From contig JALGQZ010000004.1 in NCBI GenBank assembly GCA_023105745.1, positions 36,150,937 to 36,214,936 on the forward strand: 64,000 nt of DNA, read 5' to 3'. The notes under the pieces are model-generated. The model saw only the letters and a list, made by a program, of their open reading frames with translations. It searched no databases and was not told the origin of the DNA. This DNA is from Austropuccinia psidii. Taxonomy: Eukaryota > Basidiomycota > Pucciniomycetes > Pucciniales > Sphaerophragmiaceae. This document shows, piece by piece, positions 61,901 to 64,000 of the stretch. Every line of letters starts with the position of its first letter. Position 1 is the stretch's first letter. A program made the position numbers and the translations under genes.

Positions 61901-63067
61901 AGATTGAAAAATTGGAAGAAATTGCTTAAGCTCCTTATAAGACATGCAAAGAAAATTTTCAAGTTGTTTTCCTATTCTTAAATGAATGGATAAAATCCAA
62001 AAAGATATACCAAACAAAAAGAAAGTCTTAGAAATATGTAATAGCCAGGAAACATATGGGAAATACTTGTTAAATGCACATTAAACTGTGGCGCATATCA
62101 TCAAGGAAATCATTATCAATAAATAACTCCATAGCTAGATTATCTAAGAAAAAAATAATATAAAGCCATTTCTACAATTTATTTCCTGGGCCCTCTTTTA
62201 TCTCTTGTGAAATTCACATACAAAAATCTAACATTTAGGCCATGGCATGTCCAATTTGATTCTTTTTTGGAAGAAATGGAAAAAGATATTTATTACAGAT
62301 GAGATGATATAAATATTGGAAAGAATCAGGAACAGGTAAAAAAATTTCACTCTATTATGATTTTATAAAACTACTTAAAAAATGATTTGGTGGGAAGACA
62401 AAATAATTTTTCTAAAATAGAAAAGGGTTTTATACAATTTAAGAAGAACTTTGTTGTATATAAAAAGTCTTTTGGGGCAAGAAGAATTAGTGTGGGATAT
62501 AAAAAAATATGCATGTGTATTTTAAGAATGAAGCATAAGAATTCAATTATTATGTAGAAAGCTTCTAAAAAATTTTGGAACACCCCTAAGAAGATGAAGT
62601 AATATGAGATATTTAAAATAAATTGAGAAAAGAAGATACCAGTAATACAAAAATTACAGTTTAATTTTTAAGGGAAAAGCTATAATATAAATACAAAACA
62701 AGCTAGAAGATTTTCCATATCGTTGAAGGAAATTAAAGGTGAAACCAATTTCTTATCAAGAGAAATAATTCAAGAAACTGATCCATTAAAATATCAAAAT
62801 TCATGAAAAAAAGAGTTTAAAGGGTGTGTGAAATCTATTGAAGTCACACCCTTTCCAATATTCTATTCTTTTTGTATTTACTCTGAGGACTCTTTTAATA
62901 AAAGAGAGAGTGTAAGCCCGTGAGTCAAAAACAGAGAAAAATAATTAAACCCAAAGGTATTGTAAACATGGTGCACAAGAAAGGAGTAAATTACACACCT
63001 TTAAGCTTCATTAAAATAAAATAATGGTACACAAAGGCCACAAAAACCAAAAAAAAGACTCAAAAGG
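58950..63067. other. 4.1 kb of AT-rich DNA without a gene
   Basis: Only short, low-complexity open frames. No tRNA, LTR or tandem repeat recognised. Confidence 0.55.
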
Positions 63068-64000
63068 TGTAATATTTGTATTTTAAACTCTTGATAGTAT
63101 TTCTATTCATCAAGAGTACTATTAATTTTATTATGAAATATAATGAATAAATCTATTATAACCACAAATAAATAACTAATTACTTCATTTTTTATTTTAC
63201 TTAGTATGAACTTCTATTTATTATGAAAGTAAGCATTATCTTCCTACTAGAATCAATAACAACAAGGGCTAATAATATAAATCCCTATCAAAATTATATG
63301 AAATCATTTCAATTAAAAATTATCTTTTACAAGATTAATTATTATAAATTATTGAAAAAGACTAAAAAATAGAGAAAAACTTCTAATAATTCAATGAATC
63401 ACTCAATAATGCTCCAATGATACCATGAAAGAGATTGGTAGATTGATTTGATTTATTATTTTTGGATTTGAGGAATCAAAATTTGGATAAAGCAATAGTA
63501 TAAAAAATTATAGCTATAATACTACTATAAATGGTAATACTATATTATTTCAAATATTTATTGAGTATTTTAATTCTCAAAAATAATAAAAATAATTCAA
63601 TAGCTGATACTTACTTGGTGGTATTGATGATTCAAGTTTTTGACTGAATGATAATGGGATTTCTGGGTAAAACAGCAATAGTAGGCTTATTTTAAGTCTA
63701 CAACAGCTTGCAGAGGAATTTTATAGAGAAAACTGAAAACCAGTTGCCTTATTTAAATTATTAATTAAATCACTTGTGGTCATATAAGATTACCATAATT
63801 AATTAGTTATGTCATTTTATGTGGCTATCAACAAATTTATGGTTAAGAAATAAAGGATTTGATACTGTAAATATTATTCCATTTTAAAAGAAAAAATTGA
63901 CTTCTAGAGATTACCAATGTTTTTTAAAATTTACTACAGGTTTTATTTTCTGTGGATTTTTGAAGATTCAATGTTTCATGTGGAATAATAAAAAATGGAC
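63068..64000. repeat. Left part of a fourth LTR, cut by the window edge
   Basis: Starts TGTAATATTTG and follows the LTR order seen at 35,562 and 49,162: ATCAAGAGTACTATTAA, TATAACCACAAATAAATAA, AACAGCAATAGTAGGC and, at the very end, AAAAATGGAC. It is nearer to the solo LTR (for example AACAGCAATAGTAGGCTT) than to the Ty3 LTRs. The rest lies outside the window. Confidence 0.75.

Overview
The window looks like nuclear DNA of a rust fungus (Pucciniales). Three things point there. The genes have short GT-AG introns. There are multicopy families that I recognise from memory as typical of rust genomes: a Tet/JBP-like 2-oxoglutarate oxygenase, a Zn2Cys6-like repeat protein, a RAD5/RAD16-type SNF2 helicase, a tnp2/CACTA transposase and a chromodomain Ty3 retroelement. 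The background is very AT-rich and full of transposons. The proteins most resemble those I remember from Austropuccinia psidii; I could not run a search, so the species is an inference.

Positions 1 to about 18,900 form a visibly GC-richer block of decayed mobile or multicopy genes: a left-truncated unknown gene (frameshift in a C run), a Tet-like oxygenase (one stop), a 40-bp minisatellite, a Zn2Cys6-like gene on the minus strand (one stop), an SNF2 helicase (several breaks), and a divergent gene pair that I read as a CACTA-type transposon (a 645-codon protein on minus, the tnp2 transposase on plus, each with stops). Splice sites and reading frames are otherwise well kept, so the damage looks recent. 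Five copies of a roughly 26-bp palindrome whose two arms change together lie between these genes and nowhere else that I saw.

From about 18,900 on, the DNA is much more AT-rich and almost gene-free. It holds duplicated LTR-end fragments (19,660-20,395), a 1.6-kb non-autonomous element with a perfect 8-bp target duplication, subterminal motifs and an internal minisatellite (26,111-27,720), a 12.8-kb Ty3 retrotransposon on the minus strand with 1.9-kb LTRs and a perfect 5-bp duplication (35,562-48,379), a related solo LTR with its own 5-bp duplication and a nested insertion (49,162-52,465), and the start of another LTR at the right edge (63,068 on).

The only clearly intact host gene is the mitochondrial RNA helicase SUV3 (53,601-55,941, three exons, 733 residues). 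A GC-rich, tRNA-Ser-like, SINE-like island sits at 58,600-58,945 in otherwise extremely AT-rich DNA. No rRNA gene, CRISPR array or convincing functional tRNA was found.
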